Shown: positions 42,785 through 52,319 of the stretch, piece after piece | Layout of the letters: every line of letters starts with the position of its first letter | Position numbering within the stretch: the first letter of the stretch is position 1 | From: Cellulophaga lytica DSM 7489 | GTDB lineage: Bacteria; Bacteroidota; Bacteroidia; Flavobacteriales; Flavobacteriaceae | DNA length: 64,000 bases | NCBI RefSeq assembly: GCF_000190595.1 | Contig: NC_015167.1 | Span: forward strand, 2,898,501-2,962,500 | Reading direction: 5' to 3' | The notes under the pieces: model-generated | Database searches by the model: none | What the model saw: only the letters and a program-made list of their open reading frames with translations | Told to the model about the DNA's origin: nothing | Program-made: the position numbers and the translations under genes

Positions 42785-44176
42785 TTAGTTGCAATTACCT
42801 TCTTCAGGTTTTTTAACTTTAGGACAGCCTTTTATTTCACTACTTGGATAAGTAAAAAAGTCATTTAGCTCAAAATCTTCATTGGTTTTAGTAATTCTTC
42901 CTATAATTATTTCATAGCAACCTCCATCACTACCATTAGCGCAATCAGCATTAGAGCTAGCATTATTTCTAACAGCACTTATAGATGTACCTGTAACACT
43001 TTCATCATCTGGATTATAGCATTTTTCTATTAGTTCTTTTCGTTTATCACAGCTAAAATATTTATAATCTTTACCTTTAACTTGTGCTCCGTAGCCACCA
43101 GTAACTATTACGTCTCCAATATAAGATTTACTGTCAAACGTACCTAAATTATTTACACCATTAGTATTGTTATCTAAAAAGCCGGCAGCTATTTGTACTG
43201 CATGCGTAGAGTTTGTAGCAATAACTCTTTCTACATCTACTCGTCCTTGATCTACTCTATGTGGAGAAAAGTTCATAGCGGCATCGCCATTTTTTACAGT
43301 AATATCTCTAACAACAATATCGTCTACAGTTTTTTCGTTTAACATATTTGTTTTTGCAGCACCAGTTTCTACTCTCATTGTAATACCGCCTTCACCACTT
43401 ATATTTTTACATAAAATACTTCTGCCGGTTTGCATTTGTATAACTCCATAACCAACATGCATATTAGTCATAAAAACATTTTTTATAACACCTTTTGTAG
43501 ATACTTCATTTGTTTTTGAACTAGCAGGTAGGTTTAAAACAATATTTGAAAACTTAGAGAAGCTGTCTGTTAGCGTTATGCCAGATAATTTGAAATTTTT
43601 CACATTACCAAATTCCACTAATTTAACACCACCATATTCTCCATTAGGAATATTAGACTGAAACCAGGTGCTTCTGTCAGTGTTATCTTCGTCTAAGTTT
43701 GTAATTGAAACATTTTCTAAATAGAAGTCTTCACCAACAACAAAAATGGTTATGTTTTTGTTTTTAATGTTTCCGCTTAAATCTGGTTCTATAATTGCTT
43801 CAGGATCTATTTTTAAGTGTATATTAGATCTAAGTATAATATCTCTTAAGCAGTAATTCCCTTTTGGAATTCTAATAACACCGCCACCATCATTAGATAA
43901 TGATTCTATTTCATTATTTAATATACCGCTATCTAATGGATTGCAATTACCATTTAAGGTTGCTACAAGTTCTTTATTTGGAATTTTATCTTTATAAAAA
44001 CGTTCTTCGTTATCTGTTAATCTATCATTTGTAGTTTGACCTACGTAAACAAGAGGATCGTTATTTGATATTGGGTCTTCTTTTTCATTGGTGTCATCAT
44101 CCTTATTAGAGCATGATGTTATTATATTAATTGCTAATAATATAAAAATAATTGACTTAAAATTGTTTTTCTTCAT
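42785..44176 (-). CDS. GH82-like (iota-carrageenase family) lipoprotein, altered active site
   Basis: A 463-residue lipoprotein from the ATG (MKKNNFKSIIFILL), lipid Cys in SCSNKDDD, where the charged tail suggests surface export. The rest is a right-handed beta-helix: GGVIRIPKGNYCLRDIILRSNIHLKI, then GYGVIQMQTG, EGGITMRVETG and AMNFSPHRVDQGRVDV. As I recall the sequence of the Alteromonas GH82 iota-carrageenase, these blocks line up with its active site without gaps: Gln222, Glu245 and His281 correspond to Gln247, Glu270 and His306 here. The proposed catalytic base Asp247 is Gly272 here. So either the activity is lost or different, or another residue acts as base. Neighbour of a ThuA lipoprotein; no SusC/D pair seen. 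Confidence 0.75.
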   Translation of the reverse strand: MKKNNFKSIIFILLAINIITSCSNKDDDTNEKEDPISNNDPLVYVGQTTNDRLTDNEERFYKDKIPNKELVATLNGNCNPLDSGILNNEIESLSNDGGGVIRIPKGNYCLRDIILRSNIHLKIDPEAIIEPDLSGNIKNKNITIFVVGEDFYLENVSITNLDEDNTDRSTWFQSNIPNGEYGGVKLVEFGNVKNFKLSGITLTDSFSKFSNIVLNLPASSKTNEVSTKGVIKNVFMTNMHVGYGVIQMQTGRSILCKNISGEGGITMRVETGAAKTNMLNEKTVDDIVVRDITVKNGDAAMNFSPHRVDQGRVDVERVIATNSTHAVQIAAGFLDNNTNGVNNLGTFDSKSYIGDVIVTGGYGAQVKGKDYKYFSCDKRKELIEKCYNPDDESVTGTSISAVRNNASSNADCANGSDGGCYEIIIGRITKTNEDFELNDFFTYPSSEIKGCPKVKKPEEGNCN

Positions 44177-44366
44177 TTGTGTATTTTTAATTTTTCGCAA
44201 ATTAAAAACAGTACTAATAGCAATTTGTTTCTATTAGTTTATTAGATGTGTTTGTAAGTAAAAAACTATTAATTATTAAGTGTAACTGTTTGTTTTAGAG
44301 GAGTTATTGCGTTGTCCTTAGTTTGATTATAATAATCGTTTCATAGCAAAAATAAGTCAATTACTA

Positions 44367-46166
44367 TTAAATACTCAAATCAAATTCTTGTCTTAGTAAG
44401 TCTATGACAGGATTTTTTTCTCTTAGTTTTTGGTATTTTTCTTCAGGTGTAAATGCAAACTTTTTTACAGCTTCTTCATTAACTGTAATTTCTAGCGTTA
44501 TAAAGTAGTTGTTAAGCTCTTTTTTTAAGTATTCCATAAGGTCGTACTTTTCACGTTCAACCTCTTTTTTCATAGTGTCATTAGCTAATTGTATGCTAAT
44601 TGTAGTTCTGTCTTTTAAAACAGGTGTGTCACTATTTAAGTTAGACGCTAAAATACGCTGACCTTGAGCTTCTATTTTATCAACAAATTTGCTCCATAAT
44701 TCCTGTAGCCTTTCAACTTCAAAATCATCATTAGGTAATGTACTTTCGTCTACAACTACATCTACTTTGTTTAATTTATGTTGTTCTTTTGCTTTTAAGC
44801 TAGATAATGATAAACCAGAAACTCTTTTAGGAGTATTAATGTTTAACTTTTTTATAGCAGGTGTAGCAGTTACTTCTTTAGTAACTGTTTTTGCAGCAAC
44901 TATAGGTTTAGTAGGAGTAGCAATAGTAGAGTTGTCTGTGTAGACAGGAACAGTTTCTTTTGCTTCTTCGTTATTAGTTTTACTAGCGCTGGGTTTAGTG
45001 TTTGCAGCAGTATTACTAGTTTTAGGTTTGCTTTCTCTAAAATGAGATGCAGGTACTAGTGTAATTATTTGGTTACTTAATGCTAGAGATTCAGGATTTT
45101 TTTTTTCTCCATCATAAGTGATAGAGGCTAATTTCATTAAGGCAAGTTCTATTAACAAGCGCTGATTTTTACTTGTTTTGTAGTTTAAATCTGCGGTATT
45201 GGCAATATCTATGGCTTTAAGTAAAAAAGCATTATTTGTTTGTTGTGCTTGTTCTTGATAGCGTTTTTTTGCTTCATCACCAACCTCTAATAAATTTACG
45301 GTGTTTGGATGTTTGCATACCATTAAATCTCTAAAATGAGACGCTAGACCAATTATAAAATGGTGGCCATCAAAACCTTTACTAAGTGTTGTGTTAAATA
45401 GTATTAGTAAAGACGGTATGTCATTTTGTAAAATATGGTCTGTTGCTTCAAAATAAGTATCGTAATCTAATACATTTAAGTTTTCTGTTACGGCTTTTCT
45501 AGTTAATTGTTTTCCAGAAAAACTAACAACTCTATCAAAAATAGACAAGGCGTCTCTCATTGCGCCATCTGCCTTTTGGGCAATAATATGCAATGCATCA
45601 TCATCTGCCTCTATGCCTTGGTTTTCTGCTATATATTTTAAATATTCTGCAGCGTCTTTTACCGTAATTCGTTTAAAATCAAATATCTGGCAACGAGACA
45701 AAATAGTAGGTATAATTTTGTGCTTTTCTGTAGTAGCTAAAATAAAAATAGCGTGTTTTGGCGGCTCTTCTAATGTTTTTAAAAATGCATTAAAAGCAGC
45801 CTGAGATAACATATGTACCTCATCTATAATATAAACCTTGTATTTACCTACTTGTGGTGGTATACGTACTTGATCTATTAAACTTCTAATACCATCTACA
45901 GAGTTATTAGAGGCAGCATCTAGTTCAAAAATATTAAAAGCAAAATCTTCTTCAGGGTTTTCTTCTCCGTCAGAATTTATCATTTTTGCTAAAATACGTG
46001 CACAAGTAGTTTTACCAACACCTCTAGGGCCAGTAAACAACAAAGCTTGTGCTAAATGGTTGTTTTGTATGGCGTTTAAAAGTGTATTTGTAATAGCTTG
46101 TTGCCCTACAACATCTTTAAATGTTTGTGGTCTGTATTTTCTAGCTGATACTACAAATGGTTCCAA
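44367..46166 (-). CDS. dnaX: DNA polymerase III subunit gamma/tau
   Basis: Clamp-loader ATPase, 599 residues. VVSARKYRPQTFKDVVGQ at the start, Walker A GPRGVGKTTCARIL (about 43-56), IDEVHMLSQAAFNAFLKTLEEPP (Walker B), TILSRCQIFDFKRI (SRC, Arg finger). Between Walker A and LDAASNNSVDGIR the usual four zinc Cys are absent and replaced by an acidic stretch NSDGEENPEEDF. The region 370-480 is a linker rich in Thr, Lys and Ala, and the last 120 residues are the tau-like end. The start is TTG: the two preceding in-frame codons are TAG and TAA, so nothing further upstream can be used. Confidence 0.95.
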   Translation of the reverse strand: MEPFVVSARKYRPQTFKDVVGQQAITNTLLNAIQNNHLAQALLFTGPRGVGKTTCARILAKMINSDGEENPEEDFAFNIFELDAASNNSVDGIRSLIDQVRIPPQVGKYKVYIIDEVHMLSQAAFNAFLKTLEEPPKHAIFILATTEKHKIIPTILSRCQIFDFKRITVKDAAEYLKYIAENQGIEADDDALHIIAQKADGAMRDALSIFDRVVSFSGKQLTRKAVTENLNVLDYDTYFEATDHILQNDIPSLLILFNTTLSKGFDGHHFIIGLASHFRDLMVCKHPNTVNLLEVGDEAKKRYQEQAQQTNNAFLLKAIDIANTADLNYKTSKNQRLLIELALMKLASITYDGEKKNPESLALSNQIITLVPASHFRESKPKTSNTAANTKPSASKTNNEEAKETVPVYTDNSTIATPTKPIVAAKTVTKEVTATPAIKKLNINTPKRVSGLSLSSLKAKEQHKLNKVDVVVDESTLPNDDFEVERLQELWSKFVDKIEAQGQRILASNLNSDTPVLKDRTTISIQLANDTMKKEVEREKYDLMEYLKKELNNYFITLEITVNEEAVKKFAFTPEEKYQKLREKNPVIDLLRQEFDLSI

Positions 46167-46275
46167 TTACTATGCTTTTTTTAGTGAACTAAAGTTATAT
46201 TACAAATATAAAAATACGGGTTCATTTTACCTTATTTTTTGCAAAGATATAGTACTTACTTATCAACAATTAAAT

Positions 46276-46283
46276 TACCTTTG
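46276..46283 (+). promoter_or_regulatory. -7 box of rnpB
   Basis: TACCTTTG, a full TAnnTTTG match, ends five bases before the first paired base of RNase P RNA, exactly where transcription should begin. No good TTG is seen 19 bases upstream. Confidence 0.65.
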
Positions 46284-46287
46284 CCGC

Positions 46288-46600
46288 GAGCAGGTTACTC
46301 TATCGCTTTGCAAACTTGTTTTGTAAAGAGGAAAGTCCGGACACCATAGTGTAGCATAGCGGGTAATTCCCGTCCGTTGTAAAACGAGGACAAGTGCAGC
46401 AGAAAGTATGTACAGGTAATGCTGTAGTGAAACCAGGTAAACTCTATGCGGTGCAACGTCATGTAAATTAGCGTTATAAGGGTACACGCCCAAGCTAAAG
46501 GGTAGGCGGTTTGAGCTTTTAGGTAACTAAAAGCCTAGATAAATGATAGAGGAGCTACTTGTTGGCTTTACAGAATCCGGCTTATGACCTGCTCTTTTTT
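46288..46600 (+). ncRNA. rnpB: RNase P RNA
   Basis: Catalytic RNA that removes 5' leaders of tRNA precursors. The conserved core is plain: GAGGAAAGTCCGGACACC (46331 onward) near the 5' end and ACAGAATCCGGCTTA (46570-46584) near the 3' end. The P1 helix is GAGCAGGT (46288-46295) with ACCTGCTC (46587-46594), which fixes both ends; the T run after it acts as terminator and touches the stop of rsmD on the other strand. Other A-type elements seen: the GTGCAGCAGAAAGTA and GTGAAACCAGGTAAAC stretches. Divergent from dnaX. Confidence 0.96.
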
Positions 46601-47150
46601 ATTCTTCTTTGATTTCTTTTTCAAAAAAGCTAAAAACACTTCCTCCGTACCTTTTTTGGTAAGAAAAGTTAGGTAAATCATCTAATTTAGTGTGTTTAGA
46701 ATGTTCTACAATTAACAAGCCATTATCAGTAAGCAAGTCGTTTTTAAAAACTAACTCTGGTATTTTTGCAAAATCTTCTGTAGAAAAATCATAAGGAGGG
46801 TCTGCAAAAACAATTGTAGATTTTATAGCTGTACGCTCTAAATACTTAAAAACATCACTTTTAATTGTAGATATGTTTACCTCTAAATCTTTAGCGGTTT
46901 GATTTATGAATTTTACGCAACCATAGTCTGCATCAACACAAATAATATTCTCGGTTCCGCGTGAAGCAAATTCATAACTAATATTACCTGTTCCAGCAAA
47001 AAGATCTAAAACGCTTATATCCTCAAAATAATAATGGTTATTTAAAATATTAAATAAGGCTTCTTTAGCCATATCTGTAGTGGGTCTAACAGGTAATTTT
47101 TTAGGTGCTGTTAGTCTTTTACTTTTAAATTTTCCTGATATTATGCGCAT
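46599..47150 (-). CDS. rsmD: 16S rRNA (guanine966-N2)-methyltransferase
   Basis: A 183-residue SAM-dependent methyltransferase. MRIISGKFKSKRL, VRPTTDMAKEALFNIL, VLDLFAGTGNISYEFASRG (SAM site) and FADPPYDF (N-methylation DPPY motif) are all diagnostic of RsmD. Its ATG overlaps the stop of the DUF3822 gene by one base (TAATG), so the three genes 48608 to 46599 form one operon. The stop lies in the T run of rnpB on the opposite strand. Confidence 0.95.
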   Translation of the reverse strand: MRIISGKFKSKRLTAPKKLPVRPTTDMAKEALFNILNNHYYFEDISVLDLFAGTGNISYEFASRGTENIICVDADYGCVKFINQTAKDLEVNISTIKSDVFKYLERTAIKSTIVFADPPYDFSTEDFAKIPELVFKNDLLTDNGLLIVEHSKHTKLDDLPNFSYQKRYGGSVFSFFEKEIKEE

Positions 47151-47977
47151 TATAGGGCGTTTAGAACGGTAAAGTCTATATTTTTTTTTGTGTAATCTCC
47201 TAGTTGAAAAGTGCTATTATCTGGTGCATATACACAAATATTTTTAAAATGATTATAGCAGTTTTTGTAAATAGTACCATCTTCTTCTATGTCTCCAAAT
47301 AGTCTAATTAAAACAGTTTCATTATTTAACTTTAATTGTTCGCAAGTAAAAAGTAAATAATATAAAAAGTCTTCTGTTGTTAGGTATTCAAAACTATTAA
47401 AAAGGAGTAATTTTTTCTTGTCTATTATAACAATATCCATTTGTTTTTCTGATGCATATACATAACAAGTAATTTCGTTATTGGTATTTGCATTAAGTAA
47501 TGATGATGTTATTATAGAAGAACTGTGTTTGTATGTAAAGTCTCCAAACAGGTCATAAATGTAATTGTTAATGTTAACTAGGGGAACAAAAACATTTACA
47601 ATATCAAAGTTTGTTATTTCATCATTAGCAATTAAATCTGTTGCTAAAACTTTGGTATTATATTTTAAATAATTGTGTGCTTCTTCTTCTACAAACAAAG
47701 GTTTTGGCACAAAACAAAACAAAGTATTTCTGTGCGTAGCAATCACTTCTGTATAAGATTCACTTGTAATGTTATGTTCTTTAAACATACCAACAAGTTC
47801 TTTCTCAAGCTCTAAAGGATCTAGTTCTGTATCAAAAACTTTTCTTTTAGATAGTAACACTGTATTGTCTAGAGTATCAACAACACAAAAAGAAAGTCCA
47901 TTCAAACTAATTTGAATGGACAATTTTTTATAATTAGATGTAGTATCTAAAGTATTATTTTTTTGTTTTTCTGTCAT
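47150..47977 (-). CDS. DUF3822 family protein
   Basis: A 275-residue cytoplasmic protein of the Bacteroidota DUF3822 family, which typically sits directly upstream of rsmD as here. It resembles an actin/hexokinase-like (ASKHA) fold in secondary-structure order (KLSIQISLNGLSFCVVDTLDNTVLLSKR, VYASEKQMDIVIIDKKKLLLFNSF, VLIRLFGDIEEDG), comparable to pilus-assembly PilM-like proteins, though this is inference. Overlaps the upstream gene by 23 bases. Confidence 0.8.
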   Translation of the reverse strand: MTEKQKNNTLDTTSNYKKLSIQISLNGLSFCVVDTLDNTVLLSKRKVFDTELDPLELEKELVGMFKEHNITSESYTEVIATHRNTLFCFVPKPLFVEEEAHNYLKYNTKVLATDLIANDEITNFDIVNVFVPLVNINNYIYDLFGDFTYKHSSSIITSSLLNANTNNEITCYVYASEKQMDIVIIDKKKLLLFNSFEYLTTEDFLYYLLFTCEQLKLNNETVLIRLFGDIEEDGTIYKNCYNHFKNICVYAPDNSTFQLGDYTKKNIDFTVLNAL

Positions 47978-48608
47978 AAATTGGAGGCCAGTTACCGCTA
48001 GTACTTACATCATTTAAGTCACCAACTATAATTTCATCATAATTTATTTCTTCAACACTATTTAAAGCATTTTCTCTGTCTCTTAAATCTTTAGGTTGAT
48101 CATATAAAACAACATCTTTTTTTACAGAAGCTTTAAATACAGAAACTTTTTTACCTCCTTTTTCAATAGTAGCAGTTTTCATATCAAATTCTGCTTTACC
48201 ATCTTTAGAAAAAGGTACATATTTTAATGTTTTGTATCTGTCATCATTCTTAAATAAAGAATCCTTAACAGGTATAATATTTAAAGTATCTACAATTTTT
48301 ACGTCTCTTTGTAAATCAATACCAAAGTCTTTGTCATACTCCATATAAGAAGAGTCTCTTTGCTGTATAATGTAGTAATTTCCATTTTCTACAAACTTCA
48401 CTAAAGCATTAAAGTTAGGAGCAAATTTACCAGTGGCAGATTTATGAGCTTCTTGTATGTCTCTAATATCTTTTAAAGAGTTAATTACAGCTTGGAAGCG
48501 CTCTTGTTTTACTTTTTTAAATTCTATAGGACCATTTACAGATTGGTATATCATGTATCCAAAAAAGATAGCTGCTAACCAAAGAACAATTTTAATTACG
48601 GTTTTCAT
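47955..48608 (-). CDS. Conserved hypothetical protein with N-terminal membrane anchor
   Basis: A 217-residue protein with one N-terminal transmembrane helix (VIKIVLWLAAIFFGYMIYQSV) and a periplasmic charged body containing FQAVINSLKDIRDIQEAHKSATGKFAPNFNALVKFVENG, which resembles the post-helix region of type II pilin-like or secretion proteins (helix followed by G-K-F/Y-x-x). It is the first gene of the operon with DUF3822 and rsmD. No function known to me. Confidence 0.72.
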   Translation of the reverse strand: MKTVIKIVLWLAAIFFGYMIYQSVNGPIEFKKVKQERFQAVINSLKDIRDIQEAHKSATGKFAPNFNALVKFVENGNYYIIQQRDSSYMEYDKDFGIDLQRDVKIVDTLNIIPVKDSLFKNDDRYKTLKYVPFSKDGKAEFDMKTATIEKGGKKVSVFKASVKKDVVLYDQPKDLRDRENALNSVEEINYDEIIVGDLNDVSTSGNWPPIYDRKTKK

Positions 48609-48642
48609 TAGTATACTGTTGTTTTTATTTAGTGGTTTGACA

Positions 48643-48670
48643 CAAATCTACAATTTTTTTTTAATCACAA
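48643..48670 (-). promoter_or_regulatory. Promoter of the DUF3822/rsmD operon
   Basis: On the minus strand TTG (48670-48668), 17 bases, then TAGATTTG (48650-48643), matching TTG and TAnnTTTG with a slightly short spacer. Leader about 30 bases. Confidence 0.55.
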
Positions 48671-48696
48671 AAGTATTTCAGCTTAAATTTCATCAT

Positions 48697-48704
48697 TATC
48701 TTTG
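48697..48704 (+). promoter_or_regulatory. -7 box of the RecD-like helicase gene
   Basis: TATCTTTG matches TAnnTTTG and lies only 7 bases before the ATG at 48712, so the transcript would be almost leaderless. No TTG at the expected distance. Confidence 0.4.
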
Positions 48705-48711
48705 AAGACTT

Positions 48712-50151
48712 ATGAATCTACCTACCTCTACATCATTCTTTAAAATATTAAAAGAGAAATTTCCTTTTGAGCCTACTTTAAAGCAACTCATTACTTTAGA
48801 GAAGCTTTCTCAGTTTTTAGTGTCTAAAAATAAAGATGATCTTTTTCTTTTAAAAGGTTATGCCGGTACAGGAAAAACAACAATTGTTGGAACTATAGTT
48901 ACAAATTTGTGGAATATTAAAATGAAAGCTGTGCTTTTGGCTCCTACTGGTAGAGCCGCAAAGGTTATGTCTAACTACTCAAATACAAAGGCATTAACTA
49001 TTCATAAAAAAATATATTTTCCTAAAAAACAAAGCGGTGGAGGTATACAATTTACCTTGGCACCTAATAAACATACAAATACTGTTTTTGTGGTAGATGA
49101 GGCTTCTATGATACCAGATGCACCATCTGATTCTAAGCTGTTTGAAAATGGGTCTTTACTAGATGATTTAATGTCTTATGTATATTCTGGTAAAAATTGC
49201 AAACTGGTTTTAATTGGAGATACAGCTCAGTTACCACCGGTTAAACTAGATATTAGCCCGGCTTTAGATGAAGACAGACTATCCTTAAATTATAATAAAG
49301 ATGTTACTAAGGTAGAGTTGGATGAAGTAATGAGACAGGCAGAAGACTCGGGTATTTTAATGAATGCAACTAATTTAAGAGAGCAGTTGCACGGTAGTTT
49401 TTTTGAAGATTTTAAGTTTGATGTTAATCCGTACAAAGACATTGTGCGTTTAATAGAAGGTAATGATATTTTAGAAGCTATTGAAGATTCTTATGCACAA
49501 AACGGAAAAGAAGAAACAGCTTTTATTGTACGCTCTAACAAACGTGCCAATTTGTATAATGCCAATATTAGAAATCGTATTTTGTATTTAGAAAATGTAA
49601 TTTCTACAGGAGATTATATGATGGTGGTAAAAAATAATTATTTTTGGATTAAGCCAACTACAGAGGCGGGTTTTATAGCAAACGGTGACATTTTAGAGAT
49701 TTTAGAAATTTTTGCTATTAAAGAACTATACGGTTTTAAGTTTGCAGAAGTAAACGTTAAAATGGTAGATTATCCAAATATGCCTGCTTTTGAAACTGTT
49801 TTACTTTTAGATACTATAGATGCAGAAACGCCGTCTTTACCTTATGAGGAAAGTAACAGGTTGTACCAAGAGGTAATGTTAGATTATGCAGATGAAACTT
49901 CTAAATACAAAAAGTTTTTAAAGGTTAAAAACAACAAATACTTTAACGCATTACAAGTAAAGTTTTCTTATGCTATAACGTGCCATAAAAGTCAGGGTGG
50001 ACAATGGGATACCGTTTTTGTAGAGCAGCCCTATTTGCCTAATGGTATAGATAAAGATTACCTACGTTGGTTGTACACTGCAGTTACAAGAGCTAAAAAA
50101 CAACTGTATTTAATAGGATTTAAGAACGATTTTTTTCTTGATTGGGAATAG
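48712..50151 (+). CDS. RecD-like ATP-dependent DNA helicase
   Basis: A 479-residue superfamily 1 helicase: LLKGYAGTGKTTIVGTIV (Walker A), LLAPTGRAAKVM (Ia), TVFVVDEASMIPD (II), LIGDTAQLPPV (III), FIVRSNKRANLYN (IV), AITCHKSQGGQWDTVFVEQ and RWLYTAVTRAKKQLYLIG (V and VI). This is the short RecD/Dda-type 5'-3' helicase without RecB/RecC, a form common in Bacteroidota. No neighbour points to a specific repair pathway. Confidence 0.9.
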   Translation: MNLPTSTSFFKILKEKFPFEPTLKQLITLEKLSQFLVSKNKDDLFLLKGYAGTGKTTIVGTIVTNLWNIKMKAVLLAPTGRAAKVMSNYSNTKALTIHKKIYFPKKQSGGGIQFTLAPNKHTNTVFVVDEASMIPDAPSDSKLFENGSLLDDLMSYVYSGKNCKLVLIGDTAQLPPVKLDISPALDEDRLSLNYNKDVTKVELDEVMRQAEDSGILMNATNLREQLHGSFFEDFKFDVNPYKDIVRLIEGNDILEAIEDSYAQNGKEETAFIVRSNKRANLYNANIRNRILYLENVISTGDYMMVVKNNYFWIKPTTEAGFIANGDILEILEIFAIKELYGFKFAEVNVKMVDYPNMPAFETVLLLDTIDAETPSLPYEESNRLYQEVMLDYADETSKYKKFLKVKNNKYFNALQVKFSYAITCHKSQGGQWDTVFVEQPYLPNGIDKDYLRWLYTAVTRAKKQLYLIGFKNDFFLDWE

Positions 50152-50233
50152 TCTATTTTTGGTACAATATATGTGTATAACTAACCAAATAGTTACTTTA
50201 TTAAAGTAATTTAAACACATAAAACCATTACAA

Positions 50234-50803
50234 ATGACAACAGAAACCATTATTAGTATTTTATTAGGTATAGGCTTAGCAACATCTGTTGGCTTTAGAG
50301 TCTTTTTGCCTTTATTTGCATTAAGTTTAGCATCATATTTTGGCGCTTGGGAGTTAAATGAAAGTTGGGTCTGGATAGGTAGTTTACCAGCACTAATAGT
50401 TTTAGGAGTAGCAACATTGGTAGAAATTTTTGCTTATTTTATTCCTTGGGTAGATAATTTGCTAGATTCTGCAGCCATACCCTTGGCTGCAATTGCAGGT
50501 ACCGCAGTTATGGTATCTACAGTAGCTAATTTAGATCCGGTAATTACTTGGTCTTTAGCAATTATTGCTGGTGGTGGTACAGCCAGCGCCATAAAAGGTA
50601 CTTCTGCAGCAACTAGGTTAACCTCTACCGCTACAACTGGTGGTTTGGCAAATCCTGTTGTTGCAACCGTAGAAACTGGTACTGCTGTAGTAGTGTCTAC
50701 AGCAACCATTATAGCCCCTGTAATTGGTGCTGTTTTGGTGGTTATAATATTAACATTAATTTTTAGGATGTACAGAAAATTAATGCCTAAACGAAAAAAA
50801 TAG
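50234..50803 (+). CDS. DUF4126 membrane protein
   Basis: A 189-residue protein with about five hydrophobic segments and Ala/Thr/Gly-rich helices (AAIPLAAIAGTAVMVSTVANL, AIKGTSAATRLTSTATTGGLANP). Matches the DUF4126 layout: start SIMLGIGLATSVGFRVFLPL-type, here ISILLGIGLATSVGFRVFLP, and a basic C-terminus RMYRKLMPKRKK. Unknown function. Followed after 12 bases by kdsB on the same strand. Confidence 0.85.
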   Translation: MTTETIISILLGIGLATSVGFRVFLPLFALSLASYFGAWELNESWVWIGSLPALIVLGVATLVEIFAYFIPWVDNLLDSAAIPLAAIAGTAVMVSTVANLDPVITWSLAIIAGGGTASAIKGTSAATRLTSTATTGGLANPVVATVETGTAVVVSTATIIAPVIGAVLVVIILTLIFRMYRKLMPKRKK

Positions 50804-50815
50804 AAAAAGAGATAC

Positions 50816-51544
50816 ATGAAGATTATTGCAATGATTCCTGCACGTTATGCAGCATCTAGATTTCCTGGTAAACTAATGCAAAATTTAGCAGGTAAGCCCG
50901 TAATTGTTAGAACATATGAAACCGCTGTAAAAACAAATTTATTTGATGATGTTTTTGTGGTTACAGATAGTGACACTATTTACAAGACAATAACAGAGGC
51001 TGGTGGTAAGGCTATTATGAGTATTAAAGAACACGAGTGTGGTAGTGACCGTATAGCAGAGGCTGTAGAAAATATGGACGTAGATATAGTTTTTAATATT
51101 CAGGGTGATGAGCCTTTTACACCTAAAGAAGGGTTAGAGGAATTATTATCTGTATTTAAAAACGATGATAAAAAAGAAATAGATCTTGCTACAATTATGT
51201 CTGAAATGACAGATGAAAATGAAATTAAAGATCCAAACTATGTAAAAGTTATAGTAGATAACAGAAATTTTGCATTGTACTTTTCTCGTTCGCCAATTCC
51301 TTACCCTAGAGAAAAAAATGTTGGACTAAAATATTACGAACATAAAGGTGTTTATGCCTTTAGAAAAGATGCTCTTATGGATTTTTACAATCTGCCAATG
51401 TTACCTTTAGAGGCATCAGAAAAAATAGAGTGTATTCGCTATTTGGAGTACGGCAAAAAAATTAAAATGATTGTAGATAATACATCTGGTATAGAGATAG
51501 ATACACCAGAAGATTTAGAAAGAGCACAGGCAGAATGGAAGTAG
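50816..51544 (+). CDS. kdsB: 3-deoxy-manno-octulosonate cytidylyltransferase
   Basis: Makes CMP-Kdo from CTP and Kdo for lipopolysaccharide core. The 242 residues fit the family. [18 protein letters not shown] binds the nucleotide, [15 protein letters not shown] and FNIQGDEPF are the sugar and metal parts, and [10 protein letters not shown] and [13 protein letters not shown] complete the signature. It overlaps the HAD gene by 10 bases and belongs with the nearby KdnB-type oxidase. Confidence 0.96.
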   Translation: MKIIAMIPARYAASRFPGKLMQNLAGKPVIVRTYETAVKTNLFDDVFVVTDSDTIYKTITEAGGKAIMSIKEHECGSDRIAEAVENMDVDIVFNIQGDEPFTPKEGLEELLSVFKNDDKKEIDLATIMSEMTDENEIKDPNYVKVIVDNRNFALYFSRSPIPYPREKNVGLKYYEHKGVYAFRKDALMDFYNLPMLPLEASEKIECIRYLEYGKKIKMIVDNTSGIEIDTPEDLERAQAEWK

Positions 51545-52239
51545 ATTTTAAAAATATAAAAGTTATTGGTTTTGATGCAGACGATACACTTTGGGTTAAT
51601 GAAACCTATTTTAGAGAAGCAGAAGAAACCTTTGCTAAATTGTTAGAAGGGTACGAGACAAAAAATAGAATTGACCAGGAATTATTTAAAATGGAAATGC
51701 AAAATTTAGGCCGTTACGGGTACGGTATTAAAGCATTTGTATTATCTATGGTAGAGTCGGCCTTAGAACTATCTAACAACAAAGTAAGCAATACAGTTAT
51801 TGCTAAAATTTTAAACATTGGCAAACAAATGATAGACCAACCTGTTGAGTTATTACCAGGTGTAGAGTCTGTTTTACAAAAGCTTCAGTCTAAGTACAGA
51901 TTAATAGTTTTAACTAAAGGAGATTTACTAGATCAAGAACAAAAACTAGAAAAATCTGGATTAAAAAAATACTTTCATCACGTAGAAGTTTTAAGTGATA
52001 AAAAGGAAGAAAATTACAAAAACCTGTTAGATCATCTTCAAATTAAAACATCAGAGTTTGTAATGCTAGGCAACTCATTAAAATCTGATGTATTACCAAT
52101 TGTAAAGTTGGGTGCACAGGCGGTACATATTCCTTTTCATACAACTTGGGTGCATGAAACCGTATCTAAAGAAGAAGAGGAATCTAATTCGTTTTTAACC
52201 TTAAATAAAATTGAAGATATTTTAGACTACTTAAAATAA
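51535..52239 (+). CDS. HAD-family hydrolase
   Basis: A 234-residue haloacid-dehalogenase phosphatase: [14 protein letters not shown] gives the nucleophile and the acid Asp, [13 protein letters not shown] the motif II Thr and Lys, and [12 protein letters not shown] the motif IV Asp. A helical cap lies at about 20-100. Overlap with kdsB suggests a part in Kdo metabolism (KDO-8-phosphate phosphatase would be the missing step), but it does not have the cap-less KdsC form, so the substrate is open. Confidence 0.82.
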   Translation: MEVDFKNIKVIGFDADDTLWVNETYFREAEETFAKLLEGYETKNRIDQELFKMEMQNLGRYGYGIKAFVLSMVESALELSNNKVSNTVIAKILNIGKQMIDQPVELLPGVESVLQKLQSKYRLIVLTKGDLLDQEQKLEKSGLKKYFHHVEVLSDKKEENYKNLLDHLQIKTSEFVMLGNSLKSDVLPIVKLGAQAVHIPFHTTWVHETVSKEEEESNSFLTLNKIEDILDYLK

Positions 52240-52319
52240 CATTATTTTAGAAAAAGAAATTCATAAAACAAGATAGGTTTGCTTAAATTTGCCCTATCAT
52301 ACATAACAGATATAATACT

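Noticed and set aside
46060-46493. Short ORFs across the dnaX start and RNase P RNA
   Set aside because: The region is explained by the dnaX N-terminus and by rnpB; the ORFs cross structured RNA.
52272-52298. GATAGG / CCTATC inverted repeat around the kdnB -7 box
   Set aside because: Arms are only six bases and the pairing with the flanking bases is poor; chance occurrence is likely in such AT-rich DNA.
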